DNA of 64,000 bases. Origin: Torreya grandis. Lineage: Eukaryota > Streptophyta > Pinopsida > Cupressales > Taxaceae. A program made the position numbers and the translations under genes. The notes under the pieces were generated by a model. The model had not been told where the DNA came from. It saw only the letters and a program-made list of their open reading frames with translations, and did not search any database. This document shows, piece after piece, positions 51,366 to 64,000 of this stretch. Within the stretch, counting starts at the first letter, position 1, and the number at the start of each line of letters is the position of its first letter. The DNA is taken from contig JARHVA010001190.1 in the NCBI GenBank assembly GCA_037957365.1, forward strand, positions 1,574,001 to 1,638,000, given 5' to 3'.

Positions 51366-53095
51366 ATCATGGCCCTACTTTGACATCTCTATAATTACAC
51401 ATTCTAAAAAACCCTAAAAATTAAAAAAATCCAATTTTTTTAATCTAATCATGAAAATCAATTCTTGGGCATCTTAGATATTCATAGTGATGAAAATATA
51501 TCTTTGATGTCACTCTTGATGTGCCTTCGTCTAAATTCATCTCATTAAAATACCTAATATACTTTGGGGAAGTCCATACATCTCATCATATTCTCTCTCC
51601 ATCCCATGTCACTCATCTTATCATGTTTCTTAGGTCATCCATCATGTTTGACCTTAGTCTGATAATGTGTATGAAGATAAGTGTTTTAGAAGCATATTTA
51701 TAATGACAATGACTCTTTGGATTAAAGATATCAATGAAATGTATAAATTATGAAAATAATAACCTTAGAGAATCATCTAGAGCTTCCTTTTCATCCTTCC
51801 TTTGTCTATCATCCCCTTTCATTATGTCATTTCATCCCTTGATCGGTCCTATCCTCTTGGTTTTTAAGTCTAAATTTCCTTTTTCCAAAGCTTCATATGT
51901 GTTTATGTTCTTCCCAAATACTATTCATGCAATTCCCTCTTACTTGCATCATATGCCTTATACCACTTCATCTTGTGTCACTTAGCCTCACCACCCCGTA
52001 TCACTCTTCAACAAGTCTCTGAGCATAATTTTGCATTTTACCCTATGGCTTATATCATGGCCTAGGGGAAAAAATTCAATAAGGTTAAGTTAAATTGTGA
52101 TTTACCCATTTTCCTATCCTTAATATTGATCACACAATAAAGGATAAATAATAACAATCATCATCATTGTGTATGTGGATATGTGTGTACATTGTTAGTG
52201 ATATGTTTCCTATATGTTTTCATTATATGTGTGGCAGTATGTGTGTTTTATTTTTCTTTGTATATATATAATGTCAAGAGGTTTTTTATTTATCTTTATT
52301 TTCATGTATTATCTTATGTTATTATGTTGTGGCATAGTGTAACATTTTCATCTTATTCTATCAAATACCAATGATGCATCACACTCAAATGCTATTTGCA
52401 TGGGTTCTTTATCTTTGTACATTAGTCTAATATGTATTATGGTAATAAATAATCATGGTTATGCATATATCATGGTGGATATTAACTAATATTATATTAA
52501 AAACAAATTTATAAAATAAAAGTAGCTCAAGATACCTCAACATAACACTCTACATCATCATGTCCTAAACCATGCATATCTCATCATCATATCACCTCAT
52601 TAAATTATACATATCATCATATCTACCTAATCAATGTCATATCTACATCATTTCCATCCATCTAGAATAAAATATCATATACAAACACATCATCTAATGA
52701 CATTCTCATATAATCATCATCATCTAACTAATATAACATCATTCTCTAACATTATACACTAACTTCATGACATCAATATAAATGCTAAACATGATGACAT
52801 GAAACTTAAAAATTAAGAGTATCATCATCAAATCTATCAATATAACATATCAAATAACATCAATAAATTTAGGGAATCCATAACATCATTTAACATATAA
52901 TCTAATCCATAAACATCCATAAATATCTATGCATCATAATGCATAAGCAAAGTCTAAACCATTATATGCATCAAGATTATGCATCCAATCCATACCAAAT
53001 AGAATAATCATATATATAAAGATTATCCATGAATTTATAAAAATGGTATATATAACATGAATCATGAAATTCCATGTGATAGAAGTACAATATAC
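51366..53095. other. non-coding DNA, with CAT/ATC-rich low-complexity tract
   Basis: 51366-52500 shows nothing recognisable. From about 52550 to 53000 the plus strand is rich in ATCAT and CATC repeats. Confidence 0.45.
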
Positions 53096-53099
53096 ACAT

Positions 53100-54000
53100 T
53101 ACATCAATATGTCACATACTACTACAACTATATGGAGGTGGTGATGGCCTCAGTAGTGCATGAATAGACCATATAGAAGCTTGGGATATAGAAGATCCCA
53201 TTGTAAAACTACTCTCTACAATCTAGATCCCTCTATCCTACTAACATGATATACTCATATAATGGACACCATTACTATATCTCTGCTCTAGCCCTAGTCA
53301 GTTGCCTACCCAGCTATCCCAATCCATGTGAAGATAAAACCTATTATGTAGCATCTTATCTACCTAAATTTTATATAATGTAGATGTCAAACAAGTACTC
53401 TCAGTATATAAATCAAATATCCATTGGTCTCTCTCTATAATATCTCTATCTATATTATACACCTAATATGTGTAACCAAATATCTTTGTAGCCTTGACAA
53501 GAAGCTCCTCCTCTAATCAGTTAATCAAAGCTTCATCCTCTATTGACTTGGGATGAGAAGGAATAACCTCATCAATATGAGATGGACATATTAAATACTT
53601 TGTATCCACACCCTCTTCTTGTGTGACTACTAATGAAAATAAATCATATATAATTTTCCCTCTATCTAGCATAATTATCATTTGTCTGAGGTATAATCCT
53701 ACATACTTAGGAGTGTATAGATCTGACACACCTATGATCTCCCCTACATATCATCATCTTGTATCACCACTCATTTCACTTTCCCCTAGTGATCTATCCT
53801 CCTCTGTCTCTTGTTGTATCTACATCCATTAGTGTATGACTCCCTATCCATCTCCATCTCTCACTAGTTATACATTTTAAGCAATGGGAATATGATATCC
53901 TCTCTGATCCCAATCCCTTAATTGTGTTACCTATGTTACATGTACTTATGTCCCTCCTCCTTGTCCACCTCCATCCATCCTCCCATCTTTATCTCACCTC
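53100..54000 (-). pseudogene. unrecognised coding remnant, about 250 codons
   Basis: The minus strand reads as one mostly continuous frame: YTPKYVGLYLRQMIIMLDRGKIIYDLFSLVVTQEEGVDTKYL, CPSHIDEVIPSHPKSIEDEALIN, a stop, LEEELLVKATKIFGYTY, VYNIDRDIIERDQWIFDLYTEST, LHNRFYLHMDWDSWVGN, LGLEQRYSNGVHYM, with a few TAG, TGA and TAA stops. Codon use and length make chance unlikely. The open part 53729-53517 is the cleanest. I do not recognise the protein; its charged, helical look could fit a transposon accessory protein. No LTR or terminal repeat can be tied to it. Confidence 0.45.
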
Positions 54001-57000
54001 ATCTTCCCTAGATGACTCTCTAATAGGGATTGGATTCATCATTTATATATAAAACCCCACATCACATCTCTAATCATATCCTTTAGTCTTCATTCTTGCC
54101 TTACTAGCTATGTCAATCTAACTGGGGCTCTCTACATCTACTAAGTATCAAAATATCATGTCACCCAAGGGACTAAAATCACTAACTAGTAATATTAAGG
54201 TATATCTACCACTGCATCAAAAGTGATTATTGTTGTATCACTAACCACTATTGGCCCTCATAGTCCCCTCTTTGGTCTACACCTCATATGCTTGGCCTTG
54301 CACACTTAAAATAAAATGGAAAATAAAGATGAAAAAACTAATGATATGTCATTATAGTCGAGGGAAGGTTTGGCATCTAGAATGGATAGAATGTAGAAAA
54401 TGATTGAGAGGTACCTACAAAGGGTATGGTTAGCTCCCTACTACTTCTAGCTCTACTTAGACCAAGGTAAGAGGACCTAAGGGGTAACTTGATCACATGG
54501 ATAGATTCTAAAATTCAACATCCATGGGGATTTTAAGCATAAAATAACAATAAATATGACCAGGGCATAACCAAACTTACACACTCCACTTGAGAAGGGT
54601 TGTCACAAGGAAGGCACAAATGCTCTAAGTCATGCATAAGCTACTGAAGATAGATATAAAAGTGCTTACAACCTTCATCATATAGAATTATCAATATCAA
54701 GGTTGAATGAAAGATTAAAATGCTAAGCTTTAAAATAGAAGATGCAAATACATGTTATATAAGCAAGATCTTATGCATTTACAAGCAAATGATACTTATG
54801 ATACACAACATGGATTATATCATTTATAGGGTAGGATAGTTTGTTAATTGTAAAGAGGAATGGTGTGCTGGTAGTTTTCAATCAGTAAGGGATCTTACAA
54901 CATTCATGAAATTCTCCTTAACAAAGATGTAGGGAAAACTCACATATAAGATAAAGAAAATGCCAAATGATCCTTGAAATACTAGAACATACACTGTGTT
55001 GGGACCAACATACCCCTAATTCTTGAATTGGGACCCTTGAGAAACCCTAAGAATAAAACATGAAAATTTTAGTATGTCAAGGTCTTTTATAGAATTTGAA
55101 GGTCATCCACTTTGTTTAAAGGTAGGATTATGTGGTTTTGTTTTGCTTTAATCTATAATAACAGTGCTAATGAGATTCATTTGGATTTTAGTTGCAAGTT
55201 CCATGGCATGTGTTCCTAAGAATTCTATATTCCAAAACCCTAGCAAACCCTTAATTCAAATTTGAATAAAGGTAGGAACCAAATTGGTATAAACCATTTT
55301 AAAATTCATTTATGGACTTGAGTATAAAATTCATATTTTAGGCTTAGTCATGTTTTGAACATAACTTAACTAAAAAAACTTGGTCCCATTTTTTATTTCC
55401 CCCCTTTTCTAAAATTCCTTATGGGCTAACTAATGTCATCTGGCAGGGTCCTTTTAATATTTCCTAACTTAGCCTAAGGTTTTAATACTAAGGTCCCAAT
55501 GTATTCATTAATACAATCATGACCTTAGTCTTAATGCCTTAAGCCTAAGTCTTTTATGTCTCCACGATCCTAACTTAATTTAATTGCATCTTGTAGGATC
55601 TTATGGATAACACTTTATCATGGAATTTGATCCAATACAGTAAGGATAACTCAAACTTTAACTTAAATAACATCCATCTTTGGTGATCTAATAGTCTGCA
55701 CTTACTCGTTAGGACCTAATCAAATGGAGTGAAGCATAATTAAAAAGTCAAAAGGATACAAAAGTCCTAAAATATGGACACATGATGCCATTGAATTTAA
55801 GGATTAAAAAGCAAAAAGGGCTCACTTGACATGACAACTAATCAAAATCAAGCTCCCAAATCAAGATCCTATGATTGTCACTTTATCATAGCATTTGATC
55901 CAATGGAGTGAATTAACATCAAGACCCTGGGAAGCCCAACACAAATTCCAAGTTGATTCCTCGCATTTGGTCCTAAATATTTTAATGAACTTAAAATTAA
56001 TGTTTGTGTGATTGTCATTCAAAAATCTAAAAAGATGAACTTGATGCGCATGTGACCGTCAACTTTAAGCACATTAAAATGAAAGTTTCACTAGCTTAAA
56101 CTCAATGGCCATCAGACCATAAATTGATGCCCATGAGAGTGTATTTTACATCCATGATACCATCAATTTTAATTTTATGAAATATCTTACTTAGGGTCAA
56201 GTGGCATTCTAAAATCCTATTTGAATAACTCCAAAATTAATTTATAATCTAAAAGAAATGCTCAAAAGATGCTAAAAAATGGGAGTCTTTAACCTAAAAA
56301 ATATGGAAATGGTCTTATGATCTAAATATATTTAGTATAAATTTATATAAAAGGGTCCCCATGGCATTTTGTTTGAAAAAATCATGAACTTTAAACTATG
56401 AGCTTATGCTAAGTCTTATTTTAAAAGGAAATTCCTTGTCACACAGAATATAAACTAACCAAAGGTTTTCATATGTGGTGGCCTAAACTATTTAGAGCCT
56501 CTCCCCTTTGTTATAAATTATTAAAATTAGACATAAATTTCTTAGCTTAAGGTTTATTTCATTCTTAATAAACATGAAACAGACCTTAGCCTAAAGAACT
56601 TAAGCCTAAATCATGACTTTAATAATGTACTGACTAACATTCAGTCATTGTTTACAAATCAAGAGTTCATGCCCTATCACTATATTTGATCCAATGGAAC
56701 AAGAACTATAAATACTTTTTCAACTAGACCTTGAGAGCCCACAAGTTTGACATGTGGCACAAGATTGTTTGAGGCATAACTAACAAGGCAATCAATGGCT
56801 CATGCTTTGTAGTTAAGACTTGATCTGATGGTGTAAAGGCACTAATGAATTTTTAAAGGCTTGCAATCTCACCACATGGACAATACTCATTTGATGAGTG
56901 ATTCACTAAAGATATGAAGCATAAGGAAGATAAATGAACATGACAAGTGTCACAACCTCAAAGCTTAATACAATGGAACCAATTAAAAGGCCAAGGCCCA

Positions 57001-57100
57001 AATTACAATTAACAAGTTATCACTTTATCATGGCACTTAATCCAATAAAGTAAATTAAAAGAAGCATTTTAAAGGCCCAAAACTAGTGTTCAAAAGGCAT
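54001..57100. other. AT-rich non-coding DNA with a dispersed motif
   Basis: No gene recognised. A motif of about 37 bp built on CACTTTATCATGG, then TTGATCCAATGGAGTGAATTA, recurs in diverged form at about 55611, 55711, 55879, 56676 and 57020. Confidence 0.5.
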
Positions 57101-57102
57101 TT

Positions 57103-57393
57103 ATGAAAAATTCCATGAAAAGTCTAGACCAATGCCACATAGGCACCACACAAGTAGAAAAGGACAAAATTCAAGATCTTGTGGGCTCAAAAACACAAAG
57201 GTATAAAAGAAAAGGTCCAAATAAAATCCAAGGCATGTATAATCCAAAGCCTAGATATATTCCACCATTAAAGATCAAAAACCCTAAACCTTGCATAAAA
57301 GTGACCCGAACAGGCTCAATTTGTTACAATTTGATAAGAGAACTTAATTATGTTTTTAAAGCAAAAGACTACTTTCATAGAGATCATCTATAA
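57103..57393 (+). CDS. hypothetical 96-residue basic frame
   Basis: Uninterrupted frame from ATG 57103. The product is Lys, Pro and Asn rich (YKRKGPNKIQGMYNPKPRYIPPLKIKNPKP) without a recognisable domain. It lies immediately upstream of the ORF1-like region on the same strand and could be leader sequence of that element. It may well be a chance frame. Confidence 0.2.
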   Translation: MKNSMKSLDQCHIGTTQVEKDKIQDLVGSKTQRYKRKGPNKIQGMYNPKPRYIPPLKIKNPKPCIKVTRTGSICYNLIRELNYVFKAKDYFHRDHL

Positions 57394-57425
57394 TGTAGTG
57401 TGAATAATTAGAAAAGATATATACC

Positions 57426-58775
57426 ATGGTCACTATCATGTAGCAATTAAAGGAAGAGTTTGAGCTTTATTTGATAATAGACAATGAGGGTTAGATCTTC
57501 TAGGATACCAAATTGGACCTCATAGTATTGAACATCTAGGGCATTAAGAATTGATCTGAGCTCTTCTTCATGATAGAATAATTACAACCCATTTCATAGG
57601 AGGAGTAGAGGAATGCCACCATGAATAGGTGACATTATGACCTGGTTGTAGGCTAGATGGTTGGCCTTCATCATGTCATGACAAAACTAGAGGTATTACA
57701 TTATATTGACATCCTTACCTCTATATTTATTGATTGTAGAATAGATAATGAATGGATCATTAGGGAAGGGAACTCAAAATGGGTATCTTACATTTCCCAT
57801 ATTGATTTTTAGAGGTACTACAAGCTCCCTCTTCCCCATGTGAACCTTTCCAAAATCAAAGAGTGGATCAATAACCATGATCTAGACTTTATCCTTAGAC
57901 CCTAGTTGCACCAAGGACCTCATATCTTTAGAAACCTTAAGGGAAAGATCCTTAACATCCAATTTAAAGAGGGTATTAGGGTAATAATGAGCCTATTTAA
58001 TTAAGCCTTTGGTTCCCCTTCAACTACTTATGTGAATAAGATCTGGGTCCCATATGTGCACTACATGGTAGAGGAGAAACTTACCCCTCTAATTAAAGAC
58101 TTAATCAATGTTCTTCTAGCCAAATAATTCAACACCATCAAAAGAAAGACCTAAAAGATATTATTTATGATGTCATACCTACTTGACACCCTTCTTTCCT
58201 TAGTCACCTTCCTTGGGATTAGGAATTGGTCCCTAGAGGGCAAGACAATAATTTCACATTACTATTCTAAACTACACACCTTCAAGTACAAAAACCACAT
58301 GTAGTTTAGTTGTGATTGCATTTATCTAGATATAGTGGAGGCTATCATAGGTGTTCTCATTCCTAGATGACACCCCCTCATTAATAAGTATGTTTAAATA
58401 ATAGGGGAGATATGGTATTACCCTAATTGTATAGTCATTAAGATAGAAGGAATCATGTCCCAACCTTACAACTTACTAGTATATGTTTCAAATAAGCTTG
58501 TTGAATAGGAAATTGCCTCCCAACTCATCCATAGCATTGATAGGACCTACAAGGAGAAGAGGAAGGTTATACTCCACCCCTTCCCCTTAAATATTAGGAA
58601 AACCATAGTACAAGACTAGAAATAAGTGGAGATCATGTCTACACACATGGATTCATTTGGCTTCCAGCTAGATGAACTCTAGATGTGGTATCCAAAGAAC
58701 ATAATAGGTGAGCATCTAAGGGACAAGAATCTTCTAAAGTTGGAATATATATATCAACTCGATGTCCATGACACC

Positions 58776-58810
<35 letters not shown>

Positions 58811-60570
58811 AAGGATAATAACTATGAAGAGGTATTGGCCAGGGTCTAAGGCCACAACATTAAGCTTGAACACAAGTTAATCAAGGATAACAAGCCATCT
58901 AGGGAAACATGGTAAATGCATCCTTTACAATATCACTTATTACTTGGGCCATCTAAAATATCCCATGAGTAACCTTAGGCAGAATAACCATAACCACAAA
59001 CCCAATAATAGGTTGAGCAAGTTTAAGGTGAACAAGGCAAAGGCAAAGAGAAAGTGGGAGAGGTGAAATTTGAAGAGAGGCCTGGAGAGGGGACCCCATC
59101 TTCATCACTCCCAAAAAGACCACCTTCCCTAATTTAATATAGAGACATGATAGCATTGGAACTAGGGGAGACAATTGAGGGTTTCCTCAAGGAACTTGCA
59201 GAAGCCTAAAATTCTAATAAGGAAGGGGAGCCCAATGCAGATATAAGAAAATAGATTATCCAAATTACATCCCATGATAAAAGGAAGGCAAATCTAGCAC
59301 TAGTCCTTGTGGGACCAAATAAGAGATCAAGTTTGGCCTTCACTCATCTCACTAGTGAAGTCAATCTATTCAGTGACGAGTTCCCAATTCATGAACCAAT
59401 CAAGCCTAACTGGTTCATCTATGGAAAGATGTAATATATCCCCTCTTTCTCATTCTTAGGCCATGATGAGGGTTACTAATGTTGAAATAAAAGATTATAT
59501 GAATCCTTAGATAAGGTCTATGGTGAAGGAGCAAGAAGAAAGGAGAATTGTGATCATTAAAGGACCAAAAGGCAAGAAGATAAATTCTCTAGGAACATCT
59601 AGTAGCTCAGGTGTGGAGGTCCTATAACCTCCCAAATTTAAGGAGATAATTACTACCATCCATTTCAACCCTAAAATAGCTAGGTTGGAAAGAATAACAA
59701 CCAAGATAGTTATGGTTGGGACAAAAGAATTCACCTTTCAATAAGGTGGAACCATTTTTAGGATTAACCCTTATGGGAAGATAATAACTAGGTGAGGATC
59801 CATTCATGAGGAAGATGTGGAAAGTCTGATTGAAGTCTAGTCAACACAACCTAAAACTTGAGTCTAGGGTTTAAAGCAGAGGATCCAAAATTTGCAAAAG
59901 GAGAAAGAAAACTTGTAAACATAGGCAATTCTATCAGTGTTAGATGTAATGACCAAAATGCTTGATGAGTCATTTTATGACATGTTTGAGGCACTTAAGT
60001 CAATGAGCTGAGGAAAAGTGCATTATATGGGTAGTGTGTATTGGTCAAAATCTTGGTCACCCAATGACAAGCCTCAGAAGACAAAATTGCCCGACTTCTT
60101 ATTATTTAGGCAAGGAAATATATCCCAGGCTTTAAGACCATTAGTTTGGGACACTTGAGTATGGTTTGGGGAATTGTGGTGGATATATTTCAAAGTTTAA
60201 GTGAATGGCATAATGGTGTGGGAAGGGCCCTAAAAGAGGATAAGGAACTAACTGAAAGAATTAAACAACTTATTGGGACCATGATTATAGAGCCTAAACA
60301 ACCCAATGCCCTTGGAGTCATAAGTGATAAATAATTTAAGCATAGGGCTACTTTGGTAAGCCAATAAATTGAAATAAAAATCTATGACAAATATGGGGCT
60401 GATAATAGCAAAATCTTAGACATAATATTTAATGTAGGGGAAAGGATAAATGAAGCCAGGAGCATTAAAGAGGCCATGGATAGGAATGATAGAGAATTTG
60501 ATGACTTGGTAGATCAAGAAGAGTAGATATTGAAGCCTACAATAGATCTGAAGCTAATTGATGATCAGCA
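57426..60570 (+). pseudogene. ORF1-like reading frame, distant relative of element B ORF1
   Basis: From ATG 57426 one frame runs to 58880 (about 485 codons) with scattered stops and no net frameshift; the open frame at 58683 is in the same phase. Segments include YDLVVG.MVGLHHVMTK, WIIREGNSKWVSYISHIDF, KIKEWINNHDLDFILRP, YVNKIWVPYVHYMVEEKLTP, MMSYLLDTLLSLVTFLGI and a TA microsatellite at 58775-58810. After a degraded, partly Pro/Lys-rich stretch, 59460-60570 reads in shifting frames as coiled-coil text (QRIQNLQKEKENL, DVMTKMLDESFYDMFEALKSM) and ends in an acidic NDREFDDLVDQEE. The order (N-terminal domain of about 480 residues, variable linker, coiled coil) and motifs (xIWVP..H, M.YLLD) parallel the right ORF1 of element B. 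Function is unknown. Confidence 0.5.
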
Positions 60571-60679
60571 TGCAAAAGCCAACAATGATAATCAAAGGCC
60601 TTACTAGCCAACTAGACAATATTCTATTTTATAGAATTCTATAACATTTTGAAATAGGATATTCTATTGTAAAGGCATA

Positions 60680-61010
60680 TGTTAGTTTGTTATAATATTT
60701 TCCTCTAGGTCAATATGATTGTGAAAAACACATGCATTTTAGAACTTGTATGGACAATTATCCTTATCTTTGTACATCTATATTTTGTAACTGACTAGTT
60801 TACTACCTAAGATTCCTATAAAGGCATGTATTAACATTCTTAAAGGGAGAGATTTCTGAGTAACTTTGTATAATTTGAAGCAATTAATATAATCAAAGGA
60901 ATTATACAAGGATCGTCCATGTTTGATGTGTTAATTGTCATTTTTTAGCTTTTCTCTCAATTGCTAGTTAAGGTCTTGAATTTGAATAGTGTCTTGGAAT
61001 TCTAAGTTAT
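60680..61010 (+). repeat. possible 5' LTR of element H
   Basis: Begins TGTTAGTTTGTTATAATA and ends near TAAGTTATA just before the primer-binding-like site. It contains CTATAAAGGCATG (about 60818) as a TATA-like box. The partner LTR would lie beyond the window, so this rests only on the adjacent PBS and on LTR-like composition. Confidence 0.35.
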
Positions 61011-61014
61011 ATCT

Positions 61015-61026
61015 TGGTATCACAGG
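61015..61026 (+). other. possible primer binding site of element H
   Basis: TGGTATCACAGG equals the iMet-type TGGTATCAGAGCAGG with GAG deleted. It is followed by 1.1 kb of AT-rich leader before gag. Confidence 0.4.
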
Positions 61027-62155
61027 TTTTCTAATTTCTGAAACCTAATAGATTAGCTAAAAGGTGTTTTGTTCTCCTTCATTTTTATTTTACTTTGTTT
61101 TTATATGTACATGTGTTATTTGATAATAGTAGTAAATATTTAAAGAAGAACTGGTTTTTACTTATGATTCTTCACACTATCCTTTGAAATTAGCCTGGTA
61201 TATAGTGGAATTTGAGCTTAGGCTATTTTACATTATATATTGGTTTAAATGCATACTCAATTGAAATATATTCTTTGTCATAATGTTTAAGGATAAAATT
61301 GGTAATCACTCTTTTCTTTTTTGCCTTGCCCTTCTCTTTGCTCCTTTTTTACCCCAAGATCATTTTAATTTTATATTCATTATAAATATCCATTTATATT
61401 AGTCCATATCTTAAATTTGGAGCATAAATAACTAAGCATTAGCATATATTCTTATCAATTCATGAAGAATGGACCAAGGTGGCTCCCAACTACCAAAATA
61501 TATAAATATTATGGAATAGTTTATCTTGCTCTACTGTTATTTCAGCACAGGCAACTAGATTGACAAAACCTGCAACTCATGCCTTGAATTTTCAAATTCT
61601 AAAATGATAAGTGTTCTTTAAACACTAAGAGAACCTATGGTTTATTTAGAATCATGAATACGAGAAGCTTTATTGGTGATAGGAGGGCCTAAATTCTTTA
61701 AATCCTTACTGATCTTAGTCTATTTTACCTAAAGATCAACATGTCTTTGTGTTTTTTAAGTGAATTCTTTGCTTAGGAGCATAAATATCATTGACCTTTA
61801 TCGTTTTAAATGCATCTTTGTGCTTCCTTTTAAATCTTTTAGGCATTGATGATTATTTTTGGTAAATATAGCTTTAAATTTGAAAATCCAAAGTATCTGA
61901 GGTTAGGATGGCTCGTTTTGATCAAAGGTGGGCATATCTCTCATAGATTTGAGTTCTTTTAGGCTTAGAATTATAACTATAAACTATATTCACATAATTT
62001 AATGCATCTTTGAGATAACTTAGTCAAAAATCAACATCCTTTGTAGTTTTTCATACCACATTTGCAAAATAAGCTCAATATGTAGGTTGAACGCTTGTTC
62101 TTTATAAAATTTAACTTGATACATCATATTTTAGGTAGGATCCTCAAATTTCAAG
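61027..62155. other. element H leader, non-coding
   Basis: AT-rich sequence with no open frame, between the PBS-like site and gag. Long untranslated leaders are common in plant gypsy elements. Confidence 0.4.
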
Positions 62156-63475
62156 TTGAAATTTCCCAAGATTAGTACAATATCACACTCAAAAACTAGA
62201 GAGCCTTTACTTGAACTTAAGGTTCACAGAAAGGCCAAATTTGACAAAGGTAGATGTAGGTGGTCCAGATCTTTGCCAACTTCACCCCTTCAAGGTACCT
62301 ATGATTTCAATCTTCATCCAAGTATGGCTTGGTTAGAAGATTCTTCCATCAATGTACCAAGTGTGGTATGTGGCCTCCCACATAATCTTGAGAAGTATTT
62401 TCCTACATTTAGTCCAACATGTATAATAACTATTGAGGAACATATAAAATATTTTAAAGCTACCTTAATATTGTTAAATTTTGTGCATGAGGATGTATCT
62501 TGTAGGTTATTCCCCATTAAATTTAAATATGTTGCTTATGAATGGTTTTTCAACTTGCCTAATAATTACATCTTAAGCTGTGATGATTTTAATAATGCAT
62601 TCATTGATTAATTTAGTAAGATTATTAGTCCTTATGTTATCTACCATCAGTTCACCACTATTAGAAGAGATGCAAGTGAGCCTATCAGGTCTTTCAATGC
62701 TATATTTCATAAAATGTTTAACATGACCATAGACCCTTATAAGCTTGATGATGTCTTAGCTTTTGAGATTTACAAAGATGTAGTGGATCCCATGACCTCT
62801 ATGTTTTTAAAGAGATCCATGTCAGCCATAACTTCATTAGCTAAAGACTATGTTGAAGTAGTAACCACCAATGATGAAATGTAACCCCAAGGGAAAATGG
62901 CATATTCTATGCCTAACATCAAACCCCAAATTCCTATGATGAACTTGTTCCTAAATAACAATCAAGATGTCCCAACATTAAACCAACTCCCAAACCTAAC
63001 TCAATTACCATTGAGTCATGCAGCTCCTAATCAAAATTTAGGATTCTTGAATCATCCTAATAATGGCTTCAATATAGGTGATCAAAAAGCTCTGATACTA
63101 TCTGCTAATAATAACTAGGTGAAAAATTCTAAAGCCCCTAAAAATAAGAATGAATCTATCTTTAAAATGGTCTAAATGTTGAGCACTTATATTCTTTAAT
63201 TACAAAAAGAAGTTAGAAATATTGCTAAAAGTTTAGGTAGGAACTTCTCATTTCAAAGGTATAACATGCCAACTAATAGGTTTTAGATTGATAGTTTTCA
63301 TAATAATAGGAATAATGAGCCATCTTCTAAAAATAAGACTATGGACATTGACCTCACTGATATTGCATTGCTTGACTATTGCAAGGTACGTTGCACAACC
63401 AAGCATGGGGAAATTGATTGTATAGAATTTTGTAAAGCCTTTGAAGCTTTTGAAGAGGAATTTGATACATTTTAA
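62156..63475 (+). pseudogene. gag: Element H gag
   Basis: A frame from ATG 62156 stays in register to about 63475 with a handful of stops (first at 62609-62611). It reads LPHNLEKYFPTFSPTCIITIEEHIKYFKATLILL, VAYEWFFNLPNNYI, then DDFNNAFID.FSKIISPYVIYHQFTTIRRDASEPIRSFNAIFHKMFNM, and LAKDYVEVVTTNDEM. This is the retrotransposon gag/capsid fold pattern. An Asn, Pro and Gln-rich linker (62897-63118) and an ending with CTTKHGEIDCIEFCKAFEAFEEEF follow, which resembles the short Cys/His segment near the gag C-terminus of Tat-type elements. Gag would build the particle. It lies downstream of the PBS-like site. Confidence 0.7.
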
Positions 63476-64000
63476 GTGGTCCCCAACAAATAAAATGGTG
63501 CACATTCCTTTTCATCTAAGTCATCTGTTCAAGCTTTCTTGGTGGACACCTTTGATTCCCCTTTTCAAGAGGAAAATAAACCTAATGAGATCCCTGAGGA
63601 AATCTAATCCTTTCAATAGTTATTAAAGAAGACCTATCCCTTGAGGAATAGGGATTAGAGGTAGCCTTTGACTACCTCAACACCTCCAAATAATTTTGAA
63701 ACTTCTCTAGACCTTTCTTTAATAAATAGTCCTAAGCCACCTAAAGGGGTACCACTAAACCCAACATTGAAATTCTTAGTTCTTCTAAGATTGGTTATAA
63801 CATAGTTGAGGACATGAAAAGGATAAAGGATAATATCAATTTGCATGAACTTGTTTAGATTACAAAGTAAAGGGACCTTATGATATAATCTTTGTCAAAT
63901 AAATCTAACAATCCACCACAGACTGATCATGCCAATGTGACTATGCACAAGGCCAAGGCTGAACATCCTCCTTTCTTGCTCACTATCAAGATGTTTGGTA
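63476..64000 (+). pseudogene. Element H gag-protease junction, cut by the window edge
   Basis: Coding-like text continues with frame changes: AFLVDTFDSPFQEENKPNEIPEE, then GYNIVEDMKRIKDNINLHEL (63792-63850), then HPPFLLTIKMFG at the last bases. The second segment matches element B at 20132-20070, and the last resembles the start of the Tat protease (before its DSGA loop). The protease and the rest of pol should lie beyond 64000. Confidence 0.55.

Overview
This window looks like intergenic DNA from a large, repeat-rich plant genome. It is AT-rich with very few CpGs. I found no intact cellular gene, rRNA, tRNA or CRISPR array. Nearly everything I can interpret is decayed LTR retrotransposon, mostly Ty3/gypsy, with long dinucleotide microsatellites. 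The element families are plant-type: a Tat-like element with an extra RNase H, a chromovirus and a small gag-protease element. I suspect a gymnosperm or another slowly purging giant genome, but the sequence does not name the species.

Layout. 1-2649: decayed sequence with one coding-like remnant. 2650-5245: complete small non-autonomous LTR element (A, +) with LTRs, PBS, PPT, near-perfect TSD and gag plus protease-like remnants. 5246-12504: no recognisable coding; one 223-bp tandem duplication. 12505-26567: Tat-like Ty3/gypsy element (B, -) with two direct repeats carrying an 86-bp minisatellite, an unrecognised large ORF ('ORF1'), then gag, protease, archaeal-type RNase H, RT, RNase H and integrase. 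ORF1 is present twice, once after each LTR-like block. 26690-27560: possible plant-mobile-domain-like remnant. 32690-33890: small repeat arrays with hairpins. 34119-48880: chromovirus (C, -) with very long LTRs, large microsatellites, a perfect 222-bp palindrome and a nested solo LTR (D) with 5-bp TSD and its empty site in the partner LTR. 50990-51365: integrase C-terminal fragment (+). 53100-54000: unrecognised ORF remnant (-). 57426-60570: a distant second ORF1-like reading frame (+). 60680-64000: possible LTR, PBS and gag of another Tat-like element (H, +) that runs off the window at the protease.

How the parts relate. In each autonomous element gag forms the particle, protease matures it, RT and RNase H make cDNA, and integrase inserts it. 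None is intact: stops, mostly TAG, and lost catalytic residues break every one. The least familiar item is ORF1, which keeps its frame for roughly 400-485 codons in two diverged elements apart from nonsense changes. Where two copies can be compared, several stops resolve to Trp or Gln codons, the pattern expected from deamination of methylated cytosines in silenced DNA.
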